A stretch of DNA of 64,000 nucleotides from Cytophagaceae bacterium ABcell3 (GTDB lineage Bacteria; Bacteroidota; Bacteroidia; Cytophagales; Cytophagaceae), in the NCBI GenBank assembly GCA_030913385.1, contig CP133159.1, positions 3,122,584 through 3,186,583 of the forward strand. Direction: 5' to 3'. The notes beneath the pieces were generated by a model. The model was not told where the DNA came from and ran no database searches. It worked only from the letters and a program-made list of their open reading frames with translations. Position 1 is the first letter of the stretch. Every line of letters begins with the position of its first letter. Positions 25,880-36,565 of this stretch are shown here, in pieces. Position numbers and translations under genes: made by a program.

Positions 25880-28800
25880 CTATTTAAGGTTGGGTATATA
25901 AATATCAATACTAGTACCTTCATTCAAGTTTGAGTCAAGCTTAACAAACCCTTCAAGCCTTGTTGCAATCTTTTGAACCACATATAAGCCCAAGCCAGAC
26001 CCTTTTGACAAACTTGACCCTCTATAAAACATCTCAAAGCACCTGTCTTGTACAGATTTATCAATCCCCAAGCCATTATCGCTCACAGTAATGATTATCC
26101 CATTTCTATAAGTAGCAATCCTTATTTTGATGTAAGAAGATGGCCTTTCTGGGTTATAGAAAAAGATAGAGTTGTCAATAATGTTTTTTAAAATGGTGTG
26201 TAGAAGCTTAAAATCATTGTAAAACTCCTTTTCAACTTCTATTGTAACATCAATCTTAATATTTTTTACAGCACACTCCTGTTCTACTCCATCTTCTATT
26301 ACAGAAGCAACTAATTGATTGAAATCAACCATGCAGCTATCAATATCAGCTTCTGTCATTTCTACAATCTCAATCAGGTTTTTGGTTATAGCGTCTAAAC
26401 GGTCAACGCTGTCATTTATCATATTTAGATAACTATGCGCTAATCGTTCTTTTAACTCCATTTTGCCTAGTTCAGTCAAACCCTTAACAGATTTTAGTGG
26501 CCCTCTTATATCATGAGAAGACTTGTAAATAAATAAATTAAGTTCTTTATTAGTTTGCTTTAGCTTCTCTTCACTTATTTTTTGCTTACGCTCAGCCCGT
26601 TTACGAACCCTGATTTCAGATAGTAATTTAGATTTTTCTTCCTGAAGGACTTCTCGTTGTTTTCTAAGGTTATCAGTTCTCACCTTTACAAACATAGCCA
26701 TTAACCCTAGCCCAGAAGTGGCTGTTAGAATCATAAACCACCACGTTTTCCAAAATGGGGATGACACAGAAAACTCAAATGATACAGCTTTACTGTTTAC
26801 GCCCATATTATTCACAGCCATGGCTTTAAATGTATAATCACCAGGAGGAATATTGGAGTAAGTAATAAAGTCTTCATTGGTAATGAGTGACCATTCACTG
26901 TCAAAGCCTTCCAATTTATACTGATACTTGACTTTGTCAGGAGCTGTCAAGCTAATGCCAGAAACAGAAAATGTCAGGTGATTTTTATTATGGGGCAAGA
27001 CCAGGTTTTGAGGCAACCTTGCCAGTCCGGTTACATTTTTAGAAAACTGGTTCCAGTCTGTCTTCTTAAAGAAAAGGCTTATGTCCGAAAGACTGATCAA
27101 TGGTCCAGCCATCATTGTTTTATCAGCTCTAAAATTATATTTTAAGAGGCCATTTCCAGTTCCAAAATAAATATTGCTTTGGTCTTCTATTATAGAGTGG
27201 CTATTGACTCCTTCGACTAAAAAACCTTCCTTTTTTTGATATTTACTAAAAGTGTTTTTTTCTACCAAAAACTTAGAAATTCCAGTTTTGTGCCCCACCC
27301 AAATATTACCGTTACGGTCTGCATGTATAGAGTAACAATAGTTAGAAACCAGTCCATCTTTGGCTGTATAGTTATAAACAAACTCTTTGCCGTCAAAAAT
27401 AAAGATACCCTGTCCATAGGTTCCAATCCAAAGATTACCATCCTTATCCCTGGCAAAGCAGTTGGTTTCGATACCGCGTGTATCGATAGGAGAGGGGTGG
27501 TTAATAATTGAGTCATTTAAAAAACAAGAGAGACCAGTACCATGTGTAGCAAACCAAATATATCCTAAGTTGTCAGGATAAGCATAAAAAACATTATTAT
27601 GTGCCAAGCCATCTTCCATAGTAAGGTGCTTAAAGCTTTTATCTTTAGAGCGGTAGTTAAAAACACCTTCTTCAGTAGCAATCCATATATTGCCGTTTTT
27701 ATCCTTAGACAAACCTTTTATCCTATTATGTAAAAGATTATGAGAAGAGTAAAAAAACTTTTCAGCTATTTTATCTTTCCTGCTGTATTTCCATACACCT
27801 TCCCTAACAGTCCCCAATAGTAAATCACCTGAATCATCTTCACAGATGCTTGTGATTTCAAAGCTATTACTTGAAGTTTCATTGGGTAATTCAAAGACCA
27901 CTTCTGGCACTTTATTACCACCGACCATACCAACAAGTTTGTTTTCACATCCTAGCCACAACTGCTGTTGGTCATCTAAGTACAAAGCAGCAATGTCATC
28001 ACTGGGAAGGCCATCTTTATGGGTGTAGAGCGTAAATACAGGATCCATTAACTGATCTAGGCCACCACCTACAGTGCCTATCCAAATATTGCCTTCGCGA
28101 TCTTCCAATATCGACCTGACATAATCACTGCTTAGACCAGAAGATGTAGTATAATGACCAGCTTTTTCATAGCCGTCGTCATTATTATAAAGCCTGTGAA
28201 TACCTTCTCCCAAAAAACTTAACCAAAGGTTACCATCCCGGTCTTCGTAGGTCAGGTTAATTTTTTGTTCAGCAAAATCCAAAGGTATGGACACTTTTTG
28301 TAAAGGATTTTTACTTTTCTGCCGGTACTTGTAAATGCCTTCTTCCCCGGTAGAGATCCAAAAAGCGCTATTTTCTTTTGCAGGGGAAATATTAAGAACC
28401 TGGACATCATTCAAAAACTCCTTAAGAACGATAATCTCTTTTTTTTCTAGCTTGCACAACAACAATCCTTCATTGGTACCAATAAGGATTTCACCGTTTG
28501 CAAAGCTCCTAATAGAGGTGATAATTCTTTCTTCAGGAAGCTCTATATGGTGCACCCCTGATTTTAGTCCAACTAATACAAGTCCACTGGCCTGTGTAGA
28601 AGCCAATAATGTTTTATCAGGAAGGTCTGCAAACCCTGTAATACTACTTGTAGCGTAAGCACCTGTGGGCAGGTGCTTAAAGTCAGTACCATTAAAGTAA
28701 GAGATTCCTCCATGATAATGACCTGTCCACATAATTCCATCAGGAGAAAAATGAGAGGCAGTAATAAAATTTTCTGCGAGACCGTCAGAAATTTTAAATG

Positions 28801-29008
28801 TTCGGAAATTCCGTCCATCAAATCGGCAAAGGCCTTCTCCCGTACCTACCCATAAAAAACCATCTTGGTCTTGCTGTAAGGCATACACATATGATTGCGG
28901 TAGGCCATCATTAATATCAAAGTTGCGAAAATTAAATGTTTGTGAAGATGCATTTTGGAGAAAAAGCACCCAAACTACACTCCAAATATAAAGCTTCTTA
29001 AAACTCAA
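25880..29008 (-). CDS. Sensor histidine kinase with beta-propeller and Y_Y_Y domain
   Basis: A 1042-residue membrane sensor. Signal peptide at residues 1-22. Residues ~25-700 hold two-component-regulator propeller repeats (patterns such as DGLPQSYVYALQQDQDGFLWVGT and DREGNIWIGTVGGGLDQL), forming a periplasmic double propeller. The Y_Y_Y domain follows at ~710-785 (VKYQYKLEGFDSEWS, PPGDYTFKAMAVNNMG), then a membrane helix at ~790-812 and a coiled coil. The kinase has its phosphate-accepting H832 in SSHDIRGPL, N box LKNIIDNSIFFYNP and ATP lid DNGLGI/GSGLGLYVV. No receiver or DNA-binding domain is attached, so a separate regulator must exist. It is the last gene of the PorP/OmpA operon, 12 bp after a lipoprotein gene. 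Confidence 0.93.
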   Translation of the reverse strand: MSFKKLYIWSVVWVLFLQNASSQTFNFRNFDINDGLPQSYVYALQQDQDGFLWVGTGEGLCRFDGRNFRTFKISDGLAENFITASHFSPDGIMWTGHYHGGISYFNGTDFKHLPTGAYATSSITGFADLPDKTLLASTQASGLVLVGLKSGVHHIELPEERIITSIRSFANGEILIGTNEGLLLCKLEKKEIIVLKEFLNDVQVLNISPAKENSAFWISTGEEGIYKYRQKSKNPLQKVSIPLDFAEQKINLTYEDRDGNLWLSFLGEGIHRLYNNDDGYEKAGHYTTSSGLSSDYVRSILEDREGNIWIGTVGGGLDQLMDPVFTLYTHKDGLPSDDIAALYLDDQQQLWLGCENKLVGMVGGNKVPEVVFELPNETSSNSFEITSICEDDSGDLLLGTVREGVWKYSRKDKIAEKFFYSSHNLLHNRIKGLSKDKNGNIWIATEEGVFNYRSKDKSFKHLTMEDGLAHNNVFYAYPDNLGYIWFATHGTGLSCFLNDSIINHPSPIDTRGIETNCFARDKDGNLWIGTYGQGIFIFDGKEFVYNYTAKDGLVSNYCYSIHADRNGNIWVGHKTGISKFLVEKNTFSKYQKKEGFLVEGVNSHSIIEDQSNIYFGTGNGLLKYNFRADKTMMAGPLISLSDISLFFKKTDWNQFSKNVTGLARLPQNLVLPHNKNHLTFSVSGISLTAPDKVKYQYKLEGFDSEWSLITNEDFITYSNIPPGDYTFKAMAVNNMGVNSKAVSFEFSVSSPFWKTWWFMILTATSGLGLMAMFVKVRTDNLRKQREVLQEEKSKLLSEIRVRKRAERKQKISEEKLKQTNKELNLFIYKSSHDIRGPLKSVKGLTELGKMELKERLAHSYLNMINDSVDRLDAITKNLIEIVEMTEADIDSCMVDFNQLVASVIEDGVEQECAVKNIKIDVTIEVEKEFYNDFKLLHTILKNIIDNSIFFYNPERPSSYIKIRIATYRNGIIITVSDNGLGIDKSVQDRCFEMFYRGSSLSKGSGLGLYVVQKIATRLEGFVKLDSNLNEGTSIDIYIPNLK

Positions 29009-29020
29009 GGACCGACTAAT

Positions 29021-30028
29021 TTATTTGTTTGAATTGAAAGGTTTAACACCTATTTCATATTTAAACTTTGGCGTTCCACCTATAGGAGATGTATAAAAAG
29101 GCAGTGCCTTTCCATATTGGTTGGTAATATAGAAAACTACATTATTATTATTAAAATCTTCAGTTTTGATGATCTGAATATCCAAAGAAGTATTCTTTTC
29201 CTGATCAGAAATTTTATGCGTACTAGTTACCCAGTCGTTATCACCAGAAATTTGTACATCTTCATGCTTTTTTGCCACTGAAACAATTCTAATCCTACCA
29301 TCATAGTCAAAGTCGAAGGTATGGATTTTTACTGCTACGACATCTTTGCTTACGAATGGATAGATATGAGAAACTGACCCAGCTTTATCTGGCAAACGGA
29401 AGGTATATTCGAAGGTAAAAGAGTTAGCCCCTTCAATTGGGATGTTCTCAACAGGCGAAGAACTCAAAAAGTATTTATAAAGGTTTCCATCATCTCCTGA
29501 AATGCCTTCTGCAATTACTTTAAAAACATAACCTCCATACTCCTTTACATACTCACCTTCTACGGGATTAAAAGGGCCAAAAGAGTACCAGTTTTTATCA
29601 TACATGGATTGATTTCCAAATGTCTTTGAAGCGATCAGTATGCCTGATTTATTCTTTCCCTCCGGATCTACGGAAGTGGCAGCAGGGTCAGTTATACAGC
29701 CTTTACCTCCATAAATACTAAACTTTGTTTTAGTATCAGCAACTCCTTTAACTTCATCATAACTCCCACCTGTATCAGGGTCATAAACCCGTATAAAAAC
29801 TGGTTTTTTCTGATCAGGCGGTATTACAAAGAAAAAGGTTTGGCTAAAATCGTCATCTCCCCACGAAGGATCAGCATCTTTACCAAAAGTTACCAAAAAA
29901 GGAATATTTTCTTCCGATGAAGGTACTGGTTGAGCTTTAAGGTTAGATAAACATCCTGAAAGAACACAGAAAAACACGGCCATAAAAAGACCAGGAACCT
30001 GTTTTGATATAGTGTTTTTATTCAGCAT
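29021..30028 (-). CDS. Unknown lipoprotein in the PorP/OmpA operon
   Basis: A 335-residue protein. The signal peptide (VPGLFMAVFFCVLSGC) ends in a lipobox LSGC with Cys26. The mature part is beta-rich, with FGKDADPSWGDDDFSQTFFFVIP, FIRVYDPDTGGSYDE, ISGDDGNLYKYFLSSS and FDFDYDGRIRI. It reads like a carbohydrate- or surface-binding module, but no family is recognised. It is 22 bp after the OmpA-type gene and 12 bp before the kinase gene, so it is probably part of the same envelope system; it could be the ligand-binding partner of the kinase. Confidence 0.78.
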   Translation of the reverse strand: MLNKNTISKQVPGLFMAVFFCVLSGCLSNLKAQPVPSSEENIPFLVTFGKDADPSWGDDDFSQTFFFVIPPDQKKPVFIRVYDPDTGGSYDEVKGVADTKTKFSIYGGKGCITDPAATSVDPEGKNKSGILIASKTFGNQSMYDKNWYSFGPFNPVEGEYVKEYGGYVFKVIAEGISGDDGNLYKYFLSSSPVENIPIEGANSFTFEYTFRLPDKAGSVSHIYPFVSKDVVAVKIHTFDFDYDGRIRIVSVAKKHEDVQISGDNDWVTSTHKISDQEKNTSLDIQIIKTEDFNNNNVVFYITNQYGKALPFYTSPIGGTPKFKYEIGVKPFNSNK

Positions 30029-30050
30029 GCACGTTTAAACTTACTTAAAT

Positions 30051-32486
30051 TTAGTCAAAAACAAAACGAAATTCAACCCTTCTGTTAAGATATCTACCTC
30101 TTTCAGTAGAATTACTTACCAAAGGTCTTGTAAAACCATATCCTTTAGCTGTAATTTGGTTTTTACCAACGCCTATAGACACCAGGTAATCTTTCACGGC
30201 TTCCGCTCTTTTCTGAGACAACTTTAAGTTATAGTCATGTGTGTTGATATTATCTGTATGCCCAGCAATTTCTACTTTTACATTATTATGTTTCTTAATC
30301 ATCTTTGCCAACCTATCCAACTCTGCATATGATTCGCTGGATACTTTTGATGAGTTAGAGTCAAAGAAAAGATTATTTATTCTTAAGGAAAAATTGTCAT
30401 CAGCCATATGCTCTATGGCAACAAGCTCAATGTTCTTTTTGATTTCTAAACTCCGGCTTTCATCCCTAAGGTCTATATGATTAGAAACAGAGTAGTGGTC
30501 TGGGTATTCTGCATAAAACCCATAAAGACGGTTGTTCATTAGCATAATTTCAAACCGCCCTTCAGAAGAATCTGTAGAAAAAACAGCAATTTTTTTACCA
30601 TAAGTTAAATCCTCAAGATATACTGTCGCCGGCAATGGTTCTCCAAAACGATTTATGGTTCTTCCGCTCAAATATGTAACAGATGTAGGTTCTTGACTTT
30701 GCGATGTATTGGATGTGTCGTTTCCAGATACAAGCTTCCCATTGCTAAAAGCAACGACTTGAGCATCCTCGAAGCCCTTTTCTTTAATGTCTACATATAA
30801 AGGATATGCGGCTAAAAGTTCGGTTTCTTCTCCCACTGTATACCCATATTGCCCCCGGTCATAATATTCAGAAACAGGTTGATCAATACCACAAAACCGT
30901 TCAGAATCCAAAGGGATAGGGGTTTCAGAAGAAGTAAGCTGCACTTTATATATAAGAGAGTCACTTTCCGATGCATGGTGCACAGAAGACAATTGCCCAG
31001 ACGCCTGCATTGCCAAAGAGTCAACCATCAAACTATCATTGGCAGGGACTTTTATCTTTTTAGTTACGCAAGAAGAACATTCTCCACCAGAGATATCGGA
31101 TACGCCTGAAATATTAAGGTAAACCTCATAAACACCAGGTGACGAATACCTGTGCTTCACTTGCTTGCCTAATGAAGTAAAACCATCTCCAAAGTCCCAT
31201 AGATATTCATCTATAATACAATGCGGCAAGGATGATCTGGAAGCATCAAATATAGCTGTATTGTCAACAACTTTTCCGCCCACAAGCTCAAAATAAGGCT
31301 TTCTGATAGGGTCTATAGAAATTTCATAAGTAGCTTCATTAAAGAAGACTTTTCCTGTAATACTGTCAATAATATTTAACTGTATAGTATAAGAGCCAGA
31401 TTTTTCATAGCAATGGTTTATTTCTGCGCCCCTTTTTTTATTGCCATCACCAAGAGACCACTCATAAGCCAAAGGTAAAGAAGACTCCTCTAAAGAACTT
31501 TTTTCGAAAAAAGTGAAGCAAAAATCGACATTTTGAACTGTGTCACATTTAGGACTGCTTCTTTCAAACCTATAAATATTATCTGCAGATCCATTACGGT
31601 TAGAAGAAAAGTAGCCAGTAATGCCATTTTTTTCAATGAGAAACCCAAAATCATCAGCATCTGAGTTTACAGGCTTTCCGAGATTAGATACATTTGTCCA
31701 TTTGTCATTCACAAAACTAGCAGAATACACATCGAGTCCACCTAAACCTTTGTGTCCATCTGAAGCAAAATACAAACTTCCGTCATGGGTTATATAGGGA
31801 AACAGCTCATCACCACTTGTATTGACATCAGGACCAAGATTCATTGGTTTACTCCAGCTTCCTTCTTTGTAAACAGAAACGTAAATGTCGCTCCCTCCAT
31901 ACCCACCTGGCATATCGGATGCAAAAAACAGTTTAGTCCCGTCTGCAGAAAGGCTAGGGTGACCGTTTGAATATTTGTCACTGTTAAAAGGAAGGCTTTG
32001 AATATTCACCCACTCATTATTTACCATCCTTGCCCTAAAAATTTTTAAAGAATAGGCATCTTTCTTCCTTTCTTTACCTACAGAAGCCGGGTTAAGGTTG
32101 GCCGTAAAGAACATAGTAGAATAGTTTTCATCAAAACAAACAGGCCCCTCGTTGAAACGGCTAAAGAATATCCTGGAAAATAACCTTGGTTTAGTCCATC
32201 GGTTGGCATAGGTATTCTCTGTATAAAAAAGATTACTCATTTGATGCCCCGAACCATCAGAGAAAAAAGAAACACTGTTTACACTCTTCCGAGCCGAACA
32301 GAAAATTATGCCATCTCTATACGGTACTGCGCAAAAGTCAGAAGCCGTAGAGTTAAATGGCATGTGAATCACTTTATATAAAGTGGTATCAGCTTGTTCT
32401 TCCGACAAAAGCTGTCCGTGCAGCTGACTGCTAAAAAAAATTAGCATTATCACAACAAGCGTATAAATATTGCAATAATACCTCAT
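30051..32486 (-). CDS. OmpA-family protein with PD40 propeller and PKD domains
   Basis: An 811-residue outer-membrane-associated protein. After a signal peptide (residues 1-25), PD40/WD40-like propeller repeats fill residues ~90-305 (GHPSLSADGTKLFFASDMPGGYGGSDIYVS, FPYITHDGSLYFASDGHKGLGGLDVYSA). Two PKD domains follow (YEWSLGDGNKK and YLWDFGDGFTS, around residues 335-480). The C-terminal OmpA domain (~690-811; FFDSNSSKVSSESY, VEIAGHTDN, NLKLSQKRAEAVKDYL, NRRVEFRF) binds peptidoglycan. Such proteins pair with PorP/SprF membrane proteins in T9SS and gliding-related clusters. The gene starts 2 bp after the PorP/SprF gene. Confidence 0.92.
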   Translation of the reverse strand: MRYYCNIYTLVVIMLIFFSSQLHGQLLSEEQADTTLYKVIHMPFNSTASDFCAVPYRDGIIFCSARKSVNSVSFFSDGSGHQMSNLFYTENTYANRWTKPRLFSRIFFSRFNEGPVCFDENYSTMFFTANLNPASVGKERKKDAYSLKIFRARMVNNEWVNIQSLPFNSDKYSNGHPSLSADGTKLFFASDMPGGYGGSDIYVSVYKEGSWSKPMNLGPDVNTSGDELFPYITHDGSLYFASDGHKGLGGLDVYSASFVNDKWTNVSNLGKPVNSDADDFGFLIEKNGITGYFSSNRNGSADNIYRFERSSPKCDTVQNVDFCFTFFEKSSLEESSLPLAYEWSLGDGNKKRGAEINHCYEKSGSYTIQLNIIDSITGKVFFNEATYEISIDPIRKPYFELVGGKVVDNTAIFDASRSSLPHCIIDEYLWDFGDGFTSLGKQVKHRYSSPGVYEVYLNISGVSDISGGECSSCVTKKIKVPANDSLMVDSLAMQASGQLSSVHHASESDSLIYKVQLTSSETPIPLDSERFCGIDQPVSEYYDRGQYGYTVGEETELLAAYPLYVDIKEKGFEDAQVVAFSNGKLVSGNDTSNTSQSQEPTSVTYLSGRTINRFGEPLPATVYLEDLTYGKKIAVFSTDSSEGRFEIMLMNNRLYGFYAEYPDHYSVSNHIDLRDESRSLEIKKNIELVAIEHMADDNFSLRINNLFFDSNSSKVSSESYAELDRLAKMIKKHNNVKVEIAGHTDNINTHDYNLKLSQKRAEAVKDYLVSIGVGKNQITAKGYGFTRPLVSNSTERGRYLNRRVEFRFVFD

Positions 32487-32488
32487 GA

Positions 32489-33469
32489 CTATTTAAAATT
32501 TCTAGGATGTACAGTTTTTACATTATAGCGAAAATTATAGGTCAATACAAGCTCGTGTACTCTGGCGGTAATACCGCTCCACCGATGTGCCCACCGTTCA
32601 AAAGAATAACCTATGTTAAATTGCCCTAATTCCATTTGAGTTATTAACGCTATTGACCGCTCTGGTCTGAAAGATCCACCTATAGAAAATCTTTTGTCAT
32701 AAATGACACTTCCATTAAAGTCTGCAAAGACACCACCTGAACCAAACCTTCTCAGAAGAACGGATGGCAATACATCAAAATTTTCATTTACACGAAAAGT
32801 GTTTCCAATAATAAAAGTATATAATCTATGTGGGACTATATTGGATATAGTTTCTGGGATATTTATAGTACTAATTACATTATCAGGCAAAGCAAGCCCT
32901 ACAAAGAAATCATCAACATGATAATATACGCCTCCGCCAAAACGTGGCAGAATAGCATTGCCCAAAGTATTTTCGTCATCAAAAGTATTTAAATCATGCC
33001 CTATAAACCTCGCACCACCCTGTACCCCTAAAGAGAGATGTCCTTTCTTCACAGGTATTCGCCATGCATACATAGCCATTACATCAGCCGTAGGTCTATC
33101 TCCAAACCTATCGAGCGCTATAATACCTCCCACATTGTAGTTCTCACCACCTATAGGACTGTGCAGGGAAACTGACTGTATAAGCCGTCCGGCAGAAAAA
33201 CGATGATCCTGATACCGGTGGTGCGCTACTGCCGTGAGTGCTTGGTTCTTACCAGCATATGCTGGATTAATGACTAAAGGGTTAAATATATACTGATCCA
33301 GAAGCTGGTTATGCTTATCAGCTTGTGCCAACGCAGCACTGTGAAACCCTAACAGGGCAAGCACCAAAAAGACAATTTTATATAGTTCTGTGATCAATTT
33401 TTCCTTAACTAATGTTGAAGTAATACTTTGAAATGGGGTAGGATCCGCATTTATTACATTAATGTGCAA
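32489..33469 (-). CDS. PorP/SprF-family T9SS-associated outer-membrane protein
   Basis: A beta-barrel outer-membrane protein of the PorP/SprF family. Diagnostic segments are LLDQYIFNPLVINPAYAG, RYQDHRFSAGRLIQSVSLHSPI, NVGGIIALDRFGDR, GGGVYYHVDDFFVGLALP, and the C-terminal LVLTYNFRYN. These proteins help secrete or anchor T9SS substrates, for example SprF for the adhesin SprB. The signal peptide (ELYKIVFLVLALLGFHSAALAQ) lies unusually far from ATG 33469, so the true start may be TTG 33397. It is the first gene of a four-gene operon; no large adhesin gene is adjacent. Confidence 0.92.
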   Translation of the reverse strand: MHINVINADPTPFQSITSTLVKEKLITELYKIVFLVLALLGFHSAALAQADKHNQLLDQYIFNPLVINPAYAGKNQALTAVAHHRYQDHRFSAGRLIQSVSLHSPIGGENYNVGGIIALDRFGDRPTADVMAMYAWRIPVKKGHLSLGVQGGARFIGHDLNTFDDENTLGNAILPRFGGGVYYHVDDFFVGLALPDNVISTINIPETISNIVPHRLYTFIIGNTFRVNENFDVLPSVLLRRFGSGGVFADFNGSVIYDKRFSIGGSFRPERSIALITQMELGQFNIGYSFERWAHRWSGITARVHELVLTYNFRYNVKTVHPRNFK

Positions 33470-33524
33470 TAATATATATTTTTTTCCACTCTTTTATTTG
33501 TTTAATCGATAAAACATCACATTC

Positions 33525-33896
33525 CTATTGCTTATTGACCATAAAAAATGCGGTTTGTGGAAACCTATTAAACAAATCTTCTTTTAACTGTTCATCTACA
33601 GGGAGTTGCTGAATAGCAGCATGCATGCACTTTAACCAGGCTACTGCCGAATCTTCGGATATTTCATGGGGCATATGCCTGGCCCGCATTCGCGGATGGC
33701 CATATGCTTCTGAATACAAAGAAGGACCTCCCAAAAACTGAGTCAAAAACATGTATTGCTTCTTTTTTATTTCTTCCTTTGGTGTTCTACTGAACAGGTG
33801 GCTTATATCAGGATCAGCAAACACCAAATCATAAAATTTATCAACAAGCAATTTTAAATTTTCAGCCCCCAATCTTTCATAAACAGTTTTATCCAT
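33525..33896 (-). CDS. glbO: Truncated haemoglobin, group II (GlbO-like)
   Basis: A 123-residue two-over-two haem protein. The group II signature FLGGPSLYSEAYGHPRMRARHMPHEI contains the proximal histidine (RARH), and the DAVAW-type tryptophan at position G8 is present in SAVAWLKCMHAAI. The start DKTVYERLGAENLKLLVDKFYDLV fits. Group II truncated globins bind oxygen and nitric oxide and may act in redox or NO defence. It is a single gene on the minus strand, 55 bp from the PorP/SprF start. Confidence 0.93.
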   Translation of the reverse strand: MDKTVYERLGAENLKLLVDKFYDLVFADPDISHLFSRTPKEEIKKKQYMFLTQFLGGPSLYSEAYGHPRMRARHMPHEISEDSAVAWLKCMHAAIQQLPVDEQLKEDLFNRFPQTAFFMVNKQ

Positions 33897-34159
33897 GGTC
33901 GTTTTTGTAAATTTTACACTAATCTAAGAAGTGATCGGCTGTTCTTATAATTTTTAAATAAAAAAAATTGCGTTAATTTTAAGCCTGAATATGCAAAAAA
34001 TGCATACTTGTATATAAATAAGACTACAGATCAGTTACTTAAGACTTTTTCAGGGCTGAAAGAAAGATAAACTGACATGATACTGGCTTAAAACGCTTAT
34101 TTACAGCAAAGGATATCGATTTAATTTTTTAACCCAAAAATATAGAAAGAACGTACATT

Positions 34160-34381
34160 ATGGCATCAACAAAACTAACCGTAAACAACAATGGATCATT
34201 GAAAGTTGAAGGCGATTTTGAAATAGTAGATCAGCAAGGCAATGTTTATGATCTCGGAGGCAGAAATTTAGTTAGTCTTTGCCGTTGTGGGCTTTCTCAA
34301 AATAAGCCTTTTTGTGATGGCGCTCATAAAGGTAAGCTTGATCACGAAGCAAAAGCTTTTGATTTACCTCCAAAAAAATAA
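34160..34381 (+). CDS. CDGSH iron-sulfur domain protein
   Basis: A 73-residue protein with one CDGSH-type 2Fe-2S site: Cys41, Cys43, Cys52 and His56 in CRCGLSQNKPFCDGAH. The aspartate and glycine after the third cysteine are typical. The N-terminal half (VNNNGSLKVEGDFEIVDQQGNVYDLGG) is the usual short strand region. These small proteins are thought to carry electrons or clusters, but the bacterial role is not settled. It is a single gene just upstream of parE; an 86-bp gap with AT-rich sequence separates them. Confidence 0.94.
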   Translation: MASTKLTVNNNGSLKVEGDFEIVDQQGNVYDLGGRNLVSLCRCGLSQNKPFCDGAHKGKLDHEAKAFDLPPKK

Positions 34382-34467
34382 AATTTATTATCTTTATCTT
34401 AAAAAAAGCTTACTGCTTTTAACAAAAAGTTTTTAAAATTTAACCTATACAAAAGGTTTCTACCCGT

Positions 34468-36345
34468 ATGGCGGAAAATGTTACTTATAATGAAGACAGT
34501 ATACGGTCGCTGGACTGGCGTGAGCATATTCGCCTTAGGCCCGGCATGTATATTGGTAAACTAGGAGACGGCTCTTCTCAGGACGATGGTATCTATATAC
34601 TTGTAAAAGAAATCCTGGACAATGCCATTGACGAACACATGATGGGGCATGGGCGTACCATTGATATCAAAATCAGTGAACACAAGGTTGAGGTTCGGGA
34701 CTATGGGCGCGGAATCCCTTTGGGGAAAGTCGTTGACTGTGTATCCAAAATCAATACAGGTGGAAAATACGACTCTGGCGCCTTCCAAAAATCGGTAGGG
34801 TTAAATGGGGTTGGTACCAAAGCGGTCAATGCATTATCGTCTTATTTTAAAGTGCAGTCTGTCCGTGATGGGATGACAAAAATTGCTGAGTTTGAGAAAG
34901 GGCAACTAGTTCAAGAGCACAAAGAAGAGGCATCGAGCCTACGGAATGGTACCTTTGTCAGTTTTGTGCCTGATGGTACTATCTTTAAGAACTACCACTT
35001 CATTCCTGAATTTCTGGAGGAGCAACTGTGGAATTATGCATTTCTCAATGCAGGCTTGACCATAAACTTCAATGGCCGTAAGTTCCATTCAGAAAACGGG
35101 CTTCTTGACTTGTTACTTCGTAAAACAGACGAAGAAAACATCAGGTACCCCATTATACACCTAAAAGGCAATGACATTGAAATAGCCCTGACCCATGGCA
35201 ACCAATATGGAGAAGAGTATTACTCATTTGTTAATGGGCAACACACTACACAAGGGGGTACCCATTTGGCAGCATATAGAGAAGCCATCGTTAAAACATG
35301 TAGGGAGTTTTTCAAAAAAGATTTCGACGCCTCTGATATACGTGCGTCTATCGTAGGGTCTATAGCTATAAGGATTCAGGAACCGGTATTCGAATCTCAG
35401 ACCAAAACCAAGTTAGGTTCTCAAAACACATATCCCGATGGGCCAAGCTTAAGAACCTGGATCAACGATTTTGTACGGACAGAGTTAGATAACTATCTCC
35501 ACCAAAATCCTGCGACTGCAGAACAAATGCACAAGCGAATTTTGCAGTCTGAAAGAGAGAGAAAGGATATAGCAGGTATTAAAAAATTAGCCAACGAAAG
35601 GGCTAAAAAAGCTAACCTTCACAATAAAAAATTAAGGGATTGCCGCTATCATTTGGATGACGGAAAAGATGAAAGAAAATATGAAACGACACTTTTCATA
35701 ACCGAGGGTGACTCTGCAAGTGGTTCCATTACCAAATCCAGAAAAGTAGAGACACAAGCAGTATTTAGCCTTCGAGGAAAGCCTCTAAACTGTTTTGGGC
35801 TGACCAAAAAGATCGTTTACGAAAATGAAGAGTTTAACCTCCTTCAGCATGCCTTGAATATTGAAGATGGACTAGACGGTTTAAGGTACAACAGAATTGT
35901 CATTGCCACTGATGCCGACGTCGACGGTATGCACATTCGGCTTCTTTTACTTACCTTCTTCCTTCAGTTTTTCCCTGACTTGGTAAGGAATGGACACCTT
36001 TATATACTAGACACACCTTTGTTCAGGGTCAGAAATAAAAAAGAGACGATTTATTGCTATAGTGAAGAAGAGAAAAGCAATGCAATAAACAAGTTAGGGA
36101 GCAAACCAGAAATCACACGATTTAAAGGGTTAGGAGAGATCTCCCCGGAAGAGTTTGGTACATTTATAGGTGAAGACATTAAACTCGACCCTATTGTATT
36201 AAAGAAAGAAACAAGTATACCTAAGCTTCTTAGCTACTATATGGGCAAGAATACACCAGACAGACAACAGTTCATTATTGAAAATCTAGTTATAGAAAAA
36301 GACATAGTAGAGACAATGGATTTAGGTACGTCTAAATATGCTTAA
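34468..36345 (+). CDS. parE: DNA topoisomerase IV subunit B
   Basis: A 625-residue type IIA topoisomerase ATPase subunit. GHKL ATPase motifs are [16 protein letters not shown], and [14 protein letters not shown]; the QTKTKLG-type lysine loop ([11 protein letters not shown]) and the TOPRIM motifs [12 protein letters not shown] and [13 protein letters not shown] follow, with [14 protein letters not shown] near the end. The opening [25 protein letters not shown] is the ParE form in Bacteroidetes, not GyrB. It unlinks daughter chromosomes together with ParC. The usual partner parC is not adjacent; gyrA follows after 220 bp. Confidence 0.9.
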   Translation: MAENVTYNEDSIRSLDWREHIRLRPGMYIGKLGDGSSQDDGIYILVKEILDNAIDEHMMGHGRTIDIKISEHKVEVRDYGRGIPLGKVVDCVSKINTGGKYDSGAFQKSVGLNGVGTKAVNALSSYFKVQSVRDGMTKIAEFEKGQLVQEHKEEASSLRNGTFVSFVPDGTIFKNYHFIPEFLEEQLWNYAFLNAGLTINFNGRKFHSENGLLDLLLRKTDEENIRYPIIHLKGNDIEIALTHGNQYGEEYYSFVNGQHTTQGGTHLAAYREAIVKTCREFFKKDFDASDIRASIVGSIAIRIQEPVFESQTKTKLGSQNTYPDGPSLRTWINDFVRTELDNYLHQNPATAEQMHKRILQSERERKDIAGIKKLANERAKKANLHNKKLRDCRYHLDDGKDERKYETTLFITEGDSASGSITKSRKVETQAVFSLRGKPLNCFGLTKKIVYENEEFNLLQHALNIEDGLDGLRYNRIVIATDADVDGMHIRLLLLTFFLQFFPDLVRNGHLYILDTPLFRVRNKKETIYCYSEEEKSNAINKLGSKPEITRFKGLGEISPEEFGTFIGEDIKLDPIVLKKETSIPKLLSYYMGKNTPDRQQFIIENLVIEKDIVETMDLGTSKYA

Positions 36346-36565
36346 TTAATTAGCTACTAATCAAATTATTACAATAAATTAAATAAAGTTAAGATTTAAG
36401 TATAAAAGTAATTCCAAGGGAAGATTCTACAAGTTTGAGGAAGTTGAACCTATACAAGAAATATATAACCTATGTCAACTCCACTTAAAATTGACAGAAA
36501 AGAAGGTTTCTTCAACAGGATTTACTAAATTGCCTTATTATTTTATTTTTATTATTCAATAAACG

